A stretch of DNA of 64,000 nucleotides, taken from positions 372,001 through 436,000 of the forward strand of contig PQWQ01000011.1 in NCBI GenBank assembly GCA_002943765.1. The letters run 5' to 3'. Of this stretch, positions 12,710 to 25,900 are shown piece by piece; position 1 is the first letter of the stretch, and each line of letters starts with the position of its first letter. The notes under the pieces are model-generated. The model did no database searches. It was not told the origin of the DNA and saw only the letters and a list, made by a program, of their open reading frames with translations. Made by a program: the position numbers and the translations under genes. The stretch comes from Psoroptes ovis. Taxonomy: Eukaryota > Arthropoda > Arachnida > Sarcoptiformes > Psoroptidae.

Positions 12710-15518
12710 ATGTCTCAATCAATCAATTATATTCAAATATTTATATTGCTGATGAATATTCATGCAATGAAAATGATTTCAATGACACCCGAACAATATC
12801 GACAATTAATCATGAATAAATGTTATAATCGTACTGAATATCGAGAACCATTGATACTTGGTCAAAAGAAACCTGTTGGAATGTCAATCGATTACTTTGT
12901 GACATTAGTGCAAAAAATTGAAAGTCATTTTCCACATTTAGATGCGAAACAGATTGCAGCTATCATTTTGAAAAGGTATGATCATATTGGCCCTGAAAAT
13001 GAGAAGCAAAATATCCATCGAATTTTTCTTTCTTTGATTAAGATTCCATTATGATGGCATTCGTAATCTGGGTTATGAAGAATATTTTCAACAGGTACGC
13101 TATCCACAAATGCAACAAGAAAATGAAGTATATCGACGAAAAATCAACGAAATGTTATTCAATAATAAAATTAATGATCTACCTTCGTTTGCTGAAGAAA
13201 TATTCAATGAAGATGAGAAATGTGCCATGTATTTCATGGTCTCACACACTGTCAATAGAACAGCGATCGATAAGTAATCATTTTAATCGAAATAATTGCA
13301 ATCTAAAAAGTCATAATTATTTACCACATTTTACTTCAGCTATGGTAATCATATTGTAAAAGAATTTGGCATTGTAAGCGTAATGAATGATGACAAATTT
13401 GCATTATCATTAAATTATGTTCTTCTTGCGATTGCAGTTGCAATGTATGATTTACCATCCATTTCATTTGTTCAAGGCAATGATCGATTAGAAATTGATC
13501 CATTGTTTGCTGTTACAATATCTGATAAATTAGCAATATCATCGATTGAAAGTATTGAAGCTTATGATAGTTTGATTGGTTCAACTGGTGTTTGGAATTC
13601 AACATATTGTCAAAGTGAATTTTTATTGATTGATCGAAATAATCGTCATGTGGTAACAATGGCTGAAATTAATGGAGCCATTGATGGATGGATGATCGGT
13701 TCGAAATTATTGTCACAAAAAGGTCAATTTTTTCGTAAAATGAAACTAAGTACAATAATCGATCGATATTATTCTCATGATGGATTATCAATTGATTGTG
13801 GCATCTGTAAAGTGGATCTTTTTCCAGAATATTTCATCGACGATATTTATCGTTCAGCAAAAGGTTATGCATTTTATTGGAATAAAAATTTTTTGCACGA
13901 AAACATTGAATACGAAAGAATAGATGGATTCCTGAATCAAATGGCTAGTCCATTTTTACAATTTATACAATTATCCAATAGGAACAAACATGAAGGTAGG
14001 AATTAAATATTAATAGTTTTTTATATTCATGACTGATCGAATTTCGATGTTTTCGAAAGAATGTTCACGAATTACTAAATTTCGCAGAATCAACATGGAA
14101 ATTGAAACAAAAAATGATGTTTATATAATGATTGATAATAATGCTCATGAATATTCAAAATATCAATTAGAATTCATTACAAAATTATTAATTAAACTGA
14201 AAAGTTTGGATTCATTAGGACGCATAACAATTATGGTTAATGCTAGACAAGGATACGATTCTGAACATATATCAAATAGTGGCCAAGATTTACGTTCATC
14301 TTTGCACATATTAGCATATAATACAACATCAATTCAAAAAGCAACATGTCGATTAGCATGGTACAATTACCGTAATTATCATTTAATTTTGTTCATATAA
14401 TCATTTATTGACAAGAATATTTTTTGCTTTGTTGACCAGGTGAAACAACAATTAATAATAAAAAAGATTTGCTATTTAATTTATTGAATTTTCTCGAAAG
14501 AGATAATCAAATAAATGCCATGAATGGTCATTCAAAAAATTTCATTTGGTTCTCCTTAAAATCGAATAGTTATGAAAGATTAAGTGAACGTGATCGTTCA
14601 TATTATTATCAATATAGATGGAATCTACTATATTATTTAAATGTCCGAATGTTTTTCATATCAACATATGATGAACATTTAGATGATGATCTAAGTCAAA
14701 TGATCATCAATAAAGGTGATTGGTTTGGTGTTAATGCCATGAATTATGCGGATGAAACTATTGTGGATAAGATAGTGCAACGAACATTGCAAACACCATT
14801 ACCGATGCGTTTTGAAAATTTTTGCCAAAATCAAAACAATCATACAACGATTATTGAAAAATTTTTAATAGGAAAAAGTCGTAAACAGTACTGGGTATTA
14901 TATCCTAAATATTTTCTCGATGCTCGTTCAGTTCATTTTAAGGTAGTTTATTATTTTTCAATTGTAATCTATCAATCTGATTATTTCCATTTGCTTTTCT
15001 TTTTTAATTTCAAGTTTGAATCAACATTGTCTAAAAGGCGCATATGTCTTGGACGTTATCTTTTTCCGGAAACAAATTATACTCAATGTAGAGAATCGGA
15101 TGGAATTATTGAATTCACGATAGCATATCCATGCCGATGGAAAGTCATTGAATCTTGTTTGCCAATTTATTTTACCGTTATCAGTAAAGAAGATTTCAAT
15201 GTCGATAAAAATGATAATCAAATCAATAAATGTTATTATTCATATACAAATGGAGAATTTGTTGAAGGTAAATTTTTGATTATTTGAAAAAATATTAAAA
15301 TACACTTGAGAATAATGATTGATCAAACAATTTCCTTTCTTATTTTTATTTATTTATGTTTTTTCTTTTAAGATGTTTGTACATCAAGAAACGATCAGCT
15401 ACATCAATTATCAATTGATGGATTAAAATGTTCAATGAATCATTCCTTCGTATCAAAACCATTATTTCTATTAAATTTCATCATGTATTTATCATGGATT
15501 TTATGTTTTTATTTGTAA
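12710..15518 (+). CDS. Secreted or anchored VWA-like protein, tandem paralogue A
   Basis: Seven exons: 12710-12975, 13043-13273, 13340-13995, 14060-14371, 14440-14942, 15015-15267, 15373-15518, with intron phases 2,2,1,1,0,1; 788 aa. The N-terminus is a hydrophobic signal peptide (IQIFILLMNIHA). An N-terminal helical region carries LILGQKKPVGMS and RFHYDGI, then DEKCAMYFMVSHT, DPLFAVTISD, STYCQ and a GICK cysteine. The region from about residue 404 (VYIMIDNN) resembles a von Willebrand A strand but lacks the DxSxS metal-binding loop. WVLYPKYFLD and a cysteine-bearing domain follow. The last about 17 residues are hydrophobic, fitting a GPI signal or a tail anchor. Its neighbour at 16129 is a paralogue with the same exon plan. 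Function unknown; an extracellular surface protein is an inference. Confidence 0.85.
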
Positions 15519-16128
15519 TTTATTCGGTAATATATGATATGTATGTTTCATCATTTTTTTGATCTATTAAATTATAATAAATAAAAATTAAGAAAATAAA
15601 AAACGGAAATTTCTTGAAATTTGTAATCGATTGAAATTTATTTGTTTTGAAACAAATTGCTGTTTCTATTTAGATTTTATTTGTCATACTTTCGATACTG
15701 TTTATTTGATGATCAATATTTGATGATTGCAAACATATTTTAACACTGAATAGACAATCGCCATAGAAATTTGATGATGAATGATAACGATAAAAAAAAG
15801 GTGTGTGTGTGTGGATTACAATTGTTTTTAATTATTATCAATTGAGTGCTTTCTTTTTCAAATGATTGATAAATTACATTCATAAATAATCATTATCATC
15901 ATGATAGTAAAGCATATTCATAGTAAAAAAAAACATATTTGACGGCCGTCATGGCAATATGGCAATTTTTTTTGCAATGCAAGAAAATATAAAAATATAA
16001 TTGATTTAATCATATATTTTGGTCAAATTACAGATAATATCGATCATTTGCAACTTGATCCAATAGCAATTTTGACAAAAAAAAATTAAACAAAAAATTT
16101 TTGATTTCATTCAAAAATTTTCCTCAAA
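15519..16128 (+). other. Short gap between the tandem paralogues
   Basis: About 610 bp of AT-rich DNA. It contains overlapping AATAAA signals near 15576-15585 for the upstream paralogue and a short GT run near 15800-15812. Presumably it holds the promoter of the downstream copy. No coding frame seen. Confidence 0.5.
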
Positions 16129-19086
16129 ATGAATCTGAAAGCATTATCAATAATATTCTTTGTATTGATTTTCTCAAACAAAATCAATACAATATCAGTA
16201 TCGAATAGTCGTTTAAAATTAATAAATTCAAATTGTTTCAACAGATCATCATCAACCGGTGCTGAATTAATATTAGGCCAAAATGAACCGATCGGTCTAT
16301 CAATGGAACATTTGATCTCAATGATTGAAAAATTTGAAAAATTGAATCCAAATTTCAAACCAGTTCATGTTATAGAAACATTTTTGAGAAGGTATCGAAT
16401 AATGAATCATTTTTTCAAATGAATGAAAAAATTCTCATTAATCTTTTACATATTTTAAAATCATAACAAAGATTTCATATAGATGGTTTGCAGTTTGATG
16501 GTCTTGAAAATATGCCTAGCGATATACAAGTAGCACAAGCAAAATTGATTAATGCAATACTTGGTAATGATGATGATTATTCATATATTGAAAATTTTCC
16601 CGAACATCAATTTAGTGATGATGAAAAATGCAATCTATTTTTTACATTATCACACACAATCAATGATACAGCAACTATCGATGAAAATGTATTCGATATA
16701 ATTATCATTGATGATTCGCCAAGAACACGTTTGGCAGCACCATCAAATGTTTATTCTACACCAAGAGATATTGGCACTGAAATACCTTTATCGGTAACCG
16801 ATAAACCAAAACCAAATATCAAGAAGAATAAAAGAAGTTTAGGGTATGTTTCAAAATTTTTGAATTTTTGAAAATTTTTACTTTATTAATTTTCTAACGA
16901 TGAATTATCGATAGAAACCACCGAACGAAAAAACCAAGGGAATATGGTGTAGTTAGTTTCCTATCATCTCCAACGAATCCAATCAGTGCCAATCGTGTTT
17001 TATTAGGATTATATGTTGGTTTTGCCAATCCACAAAAGCGTACAGTAACGGATGTTATCAAAAGTTTAGAGAAAAAACCTTTGAAAATTGCAAATTATTC
17101 CATGGATCCACTTCTAGCTGTAACTTTGGCTGACTTATATGGCATCAATACCAGAGGTATGGCCGGTAAAATCGAAGGAAAAGATATCTTTGGAGCAGAT
17201 GGTCGATGGAATGACAGTTATTGTCATACAAGTTTTAAACTCTATTCTAATGAAGGAACATGGGCGACATTAGCAGAATTTCGTGGTGGTTTAGATGGTT
17301 ACAATATCGGTGCAGTTTTGCCATCATTATTGAGAGAATTTCCAAACATTACTGCTAGTCAAGTATTACGTTATTATTATTCTAAATCTGGTTTGAGACC
17401 TAATTCAGGCATCTGCAAACGTCGTATCAATATTGAAGCATCATTGAAAGATGATTTGGCTGATGAAGCTAGAAAAATATTGACAATCTGGAATAATTAT
17501 CATTATAATAATATTTATGATGAGAGTCGTATTAATGGATATATTGATAACTTATATCCAACCGTGATGCAAGTTATTGAGAAAGCTTCATATCCAAATG
17601 AAGGTTATTCTCATTTTTTATGATAAGTAATCAATTGATTGATTAATAATTTTATTTATTTTCAGAGGAGAGAAAATTTTGTGAAGAGACCCAAACGAAC
17701 AATATAAAAGAGCAGCCATGCGAAACAACATCGAATGCATTTTTTATTCTTGACATTAGTCAAACAAACGGATGTGATAAAGATCATTGGAAATGTTCAA
17801 AACAAGCTTCCTATGTTAATGCATTGACCAAACACATGAAAATGAGTCGTAATTCTGGATCAATATCCATATTTTACAATGCAAAAGCAATTGAAAATTC
17901 AAAACTTGTCGATGATCTAATGAAACCTATCAATACATCATTATATTCTGTAGCATACAATACAACATCATCAGAATGTGCATCATGTAAAGCTATTTTC
18001 GGTGATACAGGTACACAGACATTTCATTTAAAACATTCAAAAATTGGAAATAATGTTTTTTGATTAATTTTAATTGAAAATAGTTGCCAAAGAAATGATC
18101 ACTGATCGTAATGAAATGTATCAACAAATCATTAATATGATCGAAGCATTCGACAAAGTCAATGAAAATCAGATAGGTGTACCAAGTAAATTAATATTTT
18201 GGTTTGATTACGGCACCTTGAAACCTATACCGATTGAAGCCATACAAAATATTAGATATGCAAGATTATCAAGACAATTACTTTTCGCTACAAGAAATTC
18301 TGGATTTTATTCATTTACAACAAATACCTCAACTTTAGCTGATGTAGTCAAAGATCCGAATAATTTACAACAAATTGGTCCAAATAGTTTTGCTAATATC
18401 AATTCGTTAAGTTCATTAAATAATCGATTATGTAGGGCAGCACCACAATTATTTCAATATCCTGATTGTAAGACTAAAACATCGGATAATAGTATTTATC
18501 AAGGTTATATATCAGCAAATCATAAACAATATTGGACTATGTATCCAGAATATTTCCTCAAAAGTTATCACATTGAAATACGTGTAAGTAAAAATAAATT
18601 TATTACATTCAAAATTGATTCATTTGTGTTCTCATTTCGACTTTTTTTCTCTTTCTCTCTAAGTTTCGAGCCGTAGAATCATTGATCAAAGTTTGTTTCG
18701 ATCGTGCAGCATTTCCAGAAAATAATGAAGAAAATTGTCGAGTCAATAAAAATATCGATGAAGATGTTGTATTGAACATAAACAACCCATGTAAAAAGCG
18801 TACAACAGAAAATTGTCAACCCTTTTATTTTACTATATCACTTTATAATCCAACTGCAGCAAATAAATTGTGTAAAGGTAAATTCTTTTACCAGTTTCAA
18901 AGATATTGAATTAATTCATATTATAAATTATTCAATCAAAACACAGATGCTGACTGTAAAAATATCAAACAATTTCAATGGTATTTTAAACATAAAGGAA
19001 TCTCATGTAATAATTCATTTTTGATTCAAATTTCATCAATTTTTATGATTATTTTGACTATTTTTTCATGCACTTTTAATATATAA
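16129..19086 (+). CDS. Secreted or anchored VWA-like protein, tandem paralogue B
   Basis: Seven exons: 16129-16391, 16472-16843, 16915-17603, 17666-18010, 18084-18583, 18664-18877, 18947-19086, phases 2,2,1,1,0,1, the same as paralogue A; 840 aa. It has a signal peptide (ALSIIFFVLIFS), then blocks shared with A: LILGQNEPIGLS, RFHIDGL, DEKCNLFFTLSHT, DPLLAVTLAD, a SYCH cysteine, a GICKR cysteine, and WTMYPEYFL. The VWA-like region begins FFILDISQT, with D471-x-S473-x-T475 in the place of a metal-binding DxSxS loop; LIFWFDYG may be the later Asp-Gly strand. It ends in a hydrophobic tail after a cysteine-bearing domain. Compared with A it carries an extra polar segment around residues 175-215 with a basic KKNKRS site. 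Function unknown. Confidence 0.87.
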
Positions 19087-19331
19087 TAATGAATACAATT
19101 AAATTTTAATTTTTTATATCTGAAAAAATACCTGTTTCAAAATTATTTATCTGATTGATTGAAATTGTAAAAATTTATTCAAAAAATTTTGAAAAATTTT
19201 ATGACGCCATCAATTGGCTTAAATCAAAATCAAATTTGTTTACAACTTCAAGTTGTATCCCCATCAATTTTGTTCAAAGAAAAAACAAAATTGATTTTCC
19301 AAGAAAAAACAATCAAAATTAAATCTCAAAT

Positions 19332-19907
19332 ATGGCCATTTTTCGTGAGAGTAAGATTTTTAAAATTCAAAATTTTCTTGTTTTAATTACTTCATTGTCT
19401 TCTCCGAATAGACAAATCTGATGAAGATAAGATTTTAACTATAAATGGTAAAGATAAAAGTAATAAAAACAATGTACCAGATTACTTGAAAAGATTTTTG
19501 ATTGATTTGAAAAAAACATCGAAATCAAAACAATTAATAACTGGAGCAATAGGCGGTATTGCTTCAGGTTATTTATCAGCAAAATTTGGTAAATTAGCTG
19601 CTATTGCTATTGGTGGGAGTTTGCTTGTCATACAGGTAATCGTTGCTCACAATTTAATATTTATTTTATATTAAAAATTATTGTTTGATGGTTGCATTAC
19701 ACAATATAGATAGCACAATACAATGGTTACATTGAAATTGATTGGAAAAAATTAAATCAAGATGTTGAAGTTATTAAGAAACAAATGGATAAAAATAAAT
19801 CTCATTTGCCAGTCGCTGTTAATAATATAAAACAATTCATAAGTGAAAATGCTGTCCTGGCCAGTGGATTTGCATCCGGATTCCTTATTGGTTTTGCATG
19901 GGCTTGA
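19332..19907 (+). CDS. FUN14 domain-containing mitochondrial protein
   Basis: Three exons, 19332-19350, 19412-19635 and 19710-19907, give 146 aa; human FUNDC1 is of similar size. The FUN14 domain is clear: a Gly-rich first helix (GAIGGIASGYLSAKFGKLAA), a second helix ending LLVIQIAQYNGYIEIDW, a charged loop, and a final Gly-rich helix ASGFASGFLIGFAWA at the C-terminus. The family sits in the outer mitochondrial membrane, where FUNDC1 acts as a mitophagy receptor through an N-terminal YxxL LC3-binding motif. Here the short N-terminus reads SDEDKILTI at that point and has no aromatic residue, so the classic motif seems absent. The gene starts 246 bp after the stop of the preceding gene. Confidence 0.9.
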
Positions 19908-20709
19908 GATCATCCATCAGCTAATAAAAGTGATAAAATGTCATGTACAGGAAATAACTGTTTTAAAATATAGTCAAAATATTTAATTTCATTGATCAAT
20001 TACTATCATCATAATTTTTGTTCCATTTAAATTTTTTCTGACTTTTTCTTCTAATCATAAATCTTCATATTAAATCAATATGGCTAGTTGATAAATTAAA
20101 ATCTTTTAATCATGATTAAATGACACAAAGATCAAAACCATTATGGTCCCTGTCATTATCGTAAAGGATTAGATGGCAGTACTTGACAAAAAAAAAATTT
20201 CAAAAACAGACTAAAAATTCGCTACCATCTGGTGGATCATCATTTACTCTCTAATCTTTACTGCATCCATCTAACGGAATAGTGACAATAATAATTGTAT
20301 TTATTTTGGCGTCATCAAAAAACCATTAAAAAAATTTGATAAAAAATAAAAACAAAAAGAAATCTACAGCTGAGTGAAATATTAAAAAACAATTGATGCG
20401 TTCTTGGATGAAATTTATCTTTTTTGTTAATCTACCCGTTCAATATTGATTCGAAATTGGAGTCAAATTTTGAACATTTGATCCTTGTAATTTGATTTGA
20501 TTATTTATCATATTGTTTGTTTTTTGAATGGTGGTCGTCAACGAATGACGCCTTAAATCGATAACAATAACATTCATTATTATTTAGCCTGTGATCAGAA
20601 AAAAAAATTTGAAAAAGATATCAATCGATTATTACACCTTATTATTACGTTTTTGATTTTGACTTTGAAATTTTGAATCAAACGAGCAGTTTTTGATCGC
20701 AAACAAAAA
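19908..20709. other. Intergenic region before the WD-FYVE gene
   Basis: About 800 bp, AT-rich, with a somewhat more mixed stretch at about 20140-20300. It probably holds the promoter and 5' UTR of the gene at 20710. No coding frame seen. Confidence 0.5.
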
Positions 20710-22400
20710 ATGACCACAGAAATAAAAACATATCAAAATGCTAAAATACAATTATTAAGTAAATTAGAAGGTCATCAAGATGTTGTTAATGCAGCATGTA
20801 TCATTCCACGTGATGATGGTGTCATTAGTATCAGTGAAGACAAGTAATTGTTTCAATTGTTGAGTTCTTTGAATTTTCATTCTTATCCTCTATTTAGAAC
20901 ATTGAGAATTTGGTTGAAAAGGGACCGTGGAACATATTGGCCTTCAGTATGTCATGTTCTTCCAGGTAAATAATTATCAATTCATTATTTTAACTGATTT
21001 TTCAAATTTTGTTTTCCTGATATCTCAATTAAAGCACCAGTATCATCAATGGATTATAATCATCAAACGAAACGTTTATTTGTCGGATTAGATGATGGTT
21101 ATATATCTGAATTCAGTGTATCAGATGATTATAATCGAATAAAATCCATTAAAAATTATGCTGCTCATCAGAACAGAGTGAAAAGTATATTGTTTTCATT
21201 AGAAACAGAATGGCTTCTAAGTATTGGTCGTGATAAATATTTTGTATGGCATTGTGCTGAACGTGGACAACGCATTGGAGCTTATTTTTGTCAATTTTCT
21301 TGTACAGCTTTACAGTATGTCCAGAGAATTTTTATTCATTCTTTTAGATTCTAAATTTAATTTTTCAATTCAAGATTTGATCATCAATCTAAACATGCAT
21401 TCATTGGTTATCAAAATGGCCATATTGAAATGATCAAGTTGGAAAATAATACATACAAACCGGTAACTACACTCAAAGGTCATTCAGCAACCGTCAGATG
21501 TTTAGCATGGGACTGTGTCACTCAATTACTATTTTCCGGTGGATCAGATAGAATAATTATCTGCTGGGATATTGGTGGAAAAAAAGGAACTGCATATGAA
21601 TTACAAGGCCATAGGTATCTACCACTTTTGATTTTGATCCAATATTTTTATCAAAATTTTTTTTCGCCTAGAAATTCCGTCACATCATTATATTATTCAA
21701 GCGCAAATCGTCATTTGATATCAACATCTGAAGATTATATGATTATTGTTTGGGATATGTCATGTCAACGTAAAGAGGTATTTAAATGTTTAATCATATC
21801 ACATCAATATACTGAGTTATTTTCATAAAAAATATTTAGACACCTGACTGGGCTGAAAGTGATTTTTGTCAAAGATGTCAGCGACCTTTTTTCTGGAACA
21901 TAAAAGCCATGTATAATCAAAAAACACTCGGTTTTCGACAGGTAAATTTTTTTCTTCAATAAGAAATCAATGTTTAATTATCGATCAAATAATTTAGCAT
22001 CATTGTCGTCTGTGTGGAAAAGCAATATGCGATGATTGTAGTTCAAATCGTTCAACATTACCAAAATATGGTTATGAATTTTTAGTTCGGGTTTGCAATG
22101 ATTGTTTCAATACAATTACTGAAGCTGAGTATGTTTAAGATTTTATTTTGTTTTTATCAATCATAATCAATAATCAATTTTTTTAACATAGCCGAGTATC
22201 ATTGGCAAAATTTTATGATAGTAAACATTGTATAACCGATATGCATGTCGATGAAGCACACAATTTAATGATTACATCCGGTTTTGATCGCGTTATTAAG
22301 GTTTGTACATTTTTAATCATGTTCAATTTTTTCTGAAAAATTAATATTCTCCTCTAATTATCCATAGCTTTGGGACATAAGCAGTTTATTTGGTAATTAA
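20710..22400 (+). CDS. WD repeat and FYVE domain protein (WDFY1/2 type)
   Basis: Nine exons: 20710-20843, 20898-20965, 21035-21314, 21375-21614, 21672-21777, 21840-21941, 21998-22128, 22192-22300, 22368-22400; 400 aa, the length usual for the family. WD repeats fill residues 15-275 (for example LEGHQDVVN, LRIWLKR, LKGHSATVRCLAWD, IIVWDMS). A FYVE zinc finger follows from about residue 280, with CQRC, the RQHHCRLCGKAICDDC signature at 309-324, and RVCNDC. A last WD blade, ending KLWDISSLFGN, closes the propeller after the FYVE insert, as in WDFY1/2. The family binds phosphatidylinositol 3-phosphate on early endosomes. Introns are all 54-70 bp. WDFY2 is the nearer match from memory, but 1 versus 2 cannot be settled here. 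Confidence 0.95.
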
Positions 22401-22941
22401 AGTTTTAAAAATAATTTACATCAGTGAAATCATCATGTTCCAATTACAAAAAAAAAAAAAAATATTTCATCGTATTGACAATTGTCTTCGTGAAAATTAT
22501 GATTTCAAAAATTATGAACAAATCTTTCCAATTACTACGATCTATGATCTATGATCAACGGCCATATTAATATTAATATACACATGCACATTGACATATG
22601 TATTTTTATGTGTGTACAAATCTCTATTTACGAAGCCCGAGAAAAAAAATGAGACATTTGTCTAATAAAAATTTACGTTACATTAAATTATTCCATTATG
22701 TTTATTTTTTTTTCTATTCTTATCAATTATAACAATAATTATCTAAACAAAACGATTTCAATCACAGATAAATTTTGATTAAATGTAAGTGTAATGCAAT
22801 GCAATGAAATGAAATGAAATTTAATTTGTAATTTTTTTCATTATCATCATTATTAATCACAAATGCGCAATAACATTTCTAAAACTATTTAAATTTTATT
22901 CATTCGATTATAATTATAATATTATTATTTGTGATTGTTTC

Positions 22942-22980
<39 letters not shown>

Positions 22981-25900
22981 TGGTATCAATTCATTAAAAT
23001 TAAATTTTGGATTTGAAGAAATGAAATAATTTTCCAAAGAAATTTCAATATGAAATAATTATAATCAAAAAAGAAAATTTAATTATTCTAATCTCATTTC
23101 TAATATATATTAAATCTATGATTGATTTGATTGATTGACATTTTTAATTTTTTTTTCAAATTTTCTTCCAAAATTTTTTTGTTTTCATCGACACACACCA
23201 GTAAGCAGTGTGTTTACTATTTTTTTTTCCGATGAAACGGAATCATTTGGAAACAAATTAATTATTTCACTTTCAAAAAAACAAAAATTTATAGTCAAAA
23301 TAGATATAAATCAGCAAAACCACTTGTCAATTTTCATTTTAGATATCCTATTTTATATAATTAAATTGAAAATGGCAACCTTCAAACCTTTATTTTTTTA
23401 TTAAAATGAAATGTTTATTTTTCATAATTCAAATTAAATTTGGAAAAATTTGCCAAATTAAAAAAAAAATCTTTTGGGTGTCAACAAGAAATTACTGGAA
23501 TTTCTTTATTTGAAATTTTGAAATTACAAAATTCAATCATTTCAAAGCTGTAATTTGTCGCCATTATTTAATGGTAATTACAACTCATTAGCATTTCGTA
23601 TGGATGGCATCAAATTTAGGAATTAAAAGTCAAAAAATTCTCAAGGAAACATGTACGAAAAAAATGTATGAATAATTGGAGAAACAATGGCAATATGATT
23701 TAATTAATGAGAAGTGATGTTCCATAGACAATTTTGATCAAATTTTAAAAATTTGAAAAAATTTAAAAATGCTGAAAACACTTGAAAAATTTACATTTAT
23801 TTCTGTACAAATATTTCCCTATGTACTATGCATCAACAATTCGCATGAGTAAATGTTATTTTATCATAAAAGAAAAATATTGATGATAAATAATCATCAT
23901 GTTTTCAATCATAATAATAATTTGATTTGAAATTTTGTTTCATTCTTTTCGTTTTTCATAGATCAATCAACAATCGATTGATCACGATTACCTGTATTAT
24001 TTAAGTATTTTCTGTTATTTACATTACTAAGTAATGATTTGTAAGTAAAAATTATTTTTAACGAAAAAAAAACAGAACAATATTGACATTGAAAATATAC
24101 TTGATAATAATAATAATAACAATAATAAATGTCATTAAGTTCTAATCAACGTAAAATAAGTAAAAAATACCAACCAAATCAATAGCGAGAATGGTCAAGG
24201 ATTTATTTATACTCATGTATCACTATTTATCTATTCATTTATGATATTCATGCTAAATTTTTGACATTCAAACATCATACGTTCATGTTTGGCCTTTTTT
24301 TTCCTTCTGCCTTTAATTCTTCTCCATGACAATCGGTGATGACAAATAATGCTGTGCGTGTGTGTGTGTGTGTCTATGCATATTTGTATGAGTCAATGGG
24401 GCCATTTTTCCTCCAAAGTTGATTAAGTTATGCAACAATTCTGTCCTAAATTTTATTATCAATGGAATTTTGTAGAGAATTTTGTCTGTTTGCCTGTTTA
24501 TTTGTTATTTAAATTTTATTTTTCCTTGAAAAAAAATGAAATTGCGGCAAATAATATTCAAATGAATGAATAATAATGATAATATGAAAAATTTATCAAT
24601 GATAAAATGAAAATAATATGCATGAAAATGATGTATATTCAAAAAAATAAAATAAATAAATAAAAATTTAAAAAATCAACTACCTGTTGATCATTCATTA
24701 TATTAGTTTATTGCCTCTCATGTCCGCTTGCAATTTCCGCGATGAAAGCCAGTGGTTTGACAACTGCATAATAAATGAACGTATCATTACGTTAGCAGCA
24801 ACAAAATTTTAGTTTTCAAAAAACGTATTGATACGTCAATTTTTTTGAAAATAGTATTTACAACATTTTTTGTCGAAATTGCAACCAAAATTCAAAAAAA
24901 AAAAATTGCAGCAACAATCATTTTTTCATTTTTCTTTATTTTTCTCTACTTTTTTCTGGACTCTTTTCACACAAAAAAAAATTTTCTCTTTTAAATCTCT
25001 TTAATTATCTTTTATCATTCATAAATTTACCACTGTCATTGGTAAATAAACAAATAGATGTAAATAAATGGTTAAAGGGCAACCTAAAAACTAAATAAAT
25101 AAATCCAAATCTCAAAACACAAAAAAAAACAAGCAAAAGTGTAGATAGATACGATAGATATGATCCATGTATAGGTGTGTTGTATTGTATTGTATGCATT
25201 AATCTCATTTATCTTTGATATTATTGCTTCATACATATATCCACTGCCATCCATTATTATGATAATTCTAACCAAATTTTTTCAAATATTTAAATTTTAA
25301 TCCATTCTTTTCTATCCATCTATTCATTCCATTTCATTTCATTCCATTTGGATGTGTTTCTATTTCTATTCTTCATTTGTTGCCATTGATTTTTCCTAAT
25401 ACAAACACACACACACACATTCATACAAAAGTCAATTCGTCATCATTTTTTGCTTTTGTTTTTTTATTTTCCATGATTTTATTTATTTGTCGTCTAATAC
25501 TGGTTTATTGTGTGTGTGTGTGTGTGTAGACAAATTTTTCCTCTTATTTATCTTAATTTATTTACCTTTGTGTATGTACAAAAGTGTGTGTGTGTGTGCA
25601 TGAGATTTTCCCTTTAAATTTCGCTAAATGTTCAAATGAATGAAATAAATTTGATTTTGCAAAAAAAAGAGCAGGTTATTTTCGATTGAATTTCAAATAT
25701 ACAAAAATATACATTCAGTCATTCATTCATTTCAACAGAATACACACAACACACACACATATGTTTGCTTCAAGATACTAGAAATGAATACAAATACAAA
25801 CACACACCAAGTATTTGGTAACAGTTTCTGGTAACCAAAAAAAAAAAAAAATGGTTAGTTTTTTCGCTTTATTTTGGTGTTGAACATTTACCTTTATTGT

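Noticed and set aside
16481..16490. CATATAG as the exon 2 acceptor of paralogue B
   Set aside because: Joining there gives an early stop; the AG at 16470-16471 keeps the frame and yields RFHIDGL, matching paralogue A.
21224..21433. Alternative frame overlapping the WD-FYVE gene
   Set aside because: It overlaps confirmed WD-repeat exons in another frame and has no features.
23135..23404. Open frame of 89 codons in the gap before myosin
   Set aside because: Phe/Ile/Lys-rich translation of AT-rich DNA, with no domain and no splice partner.
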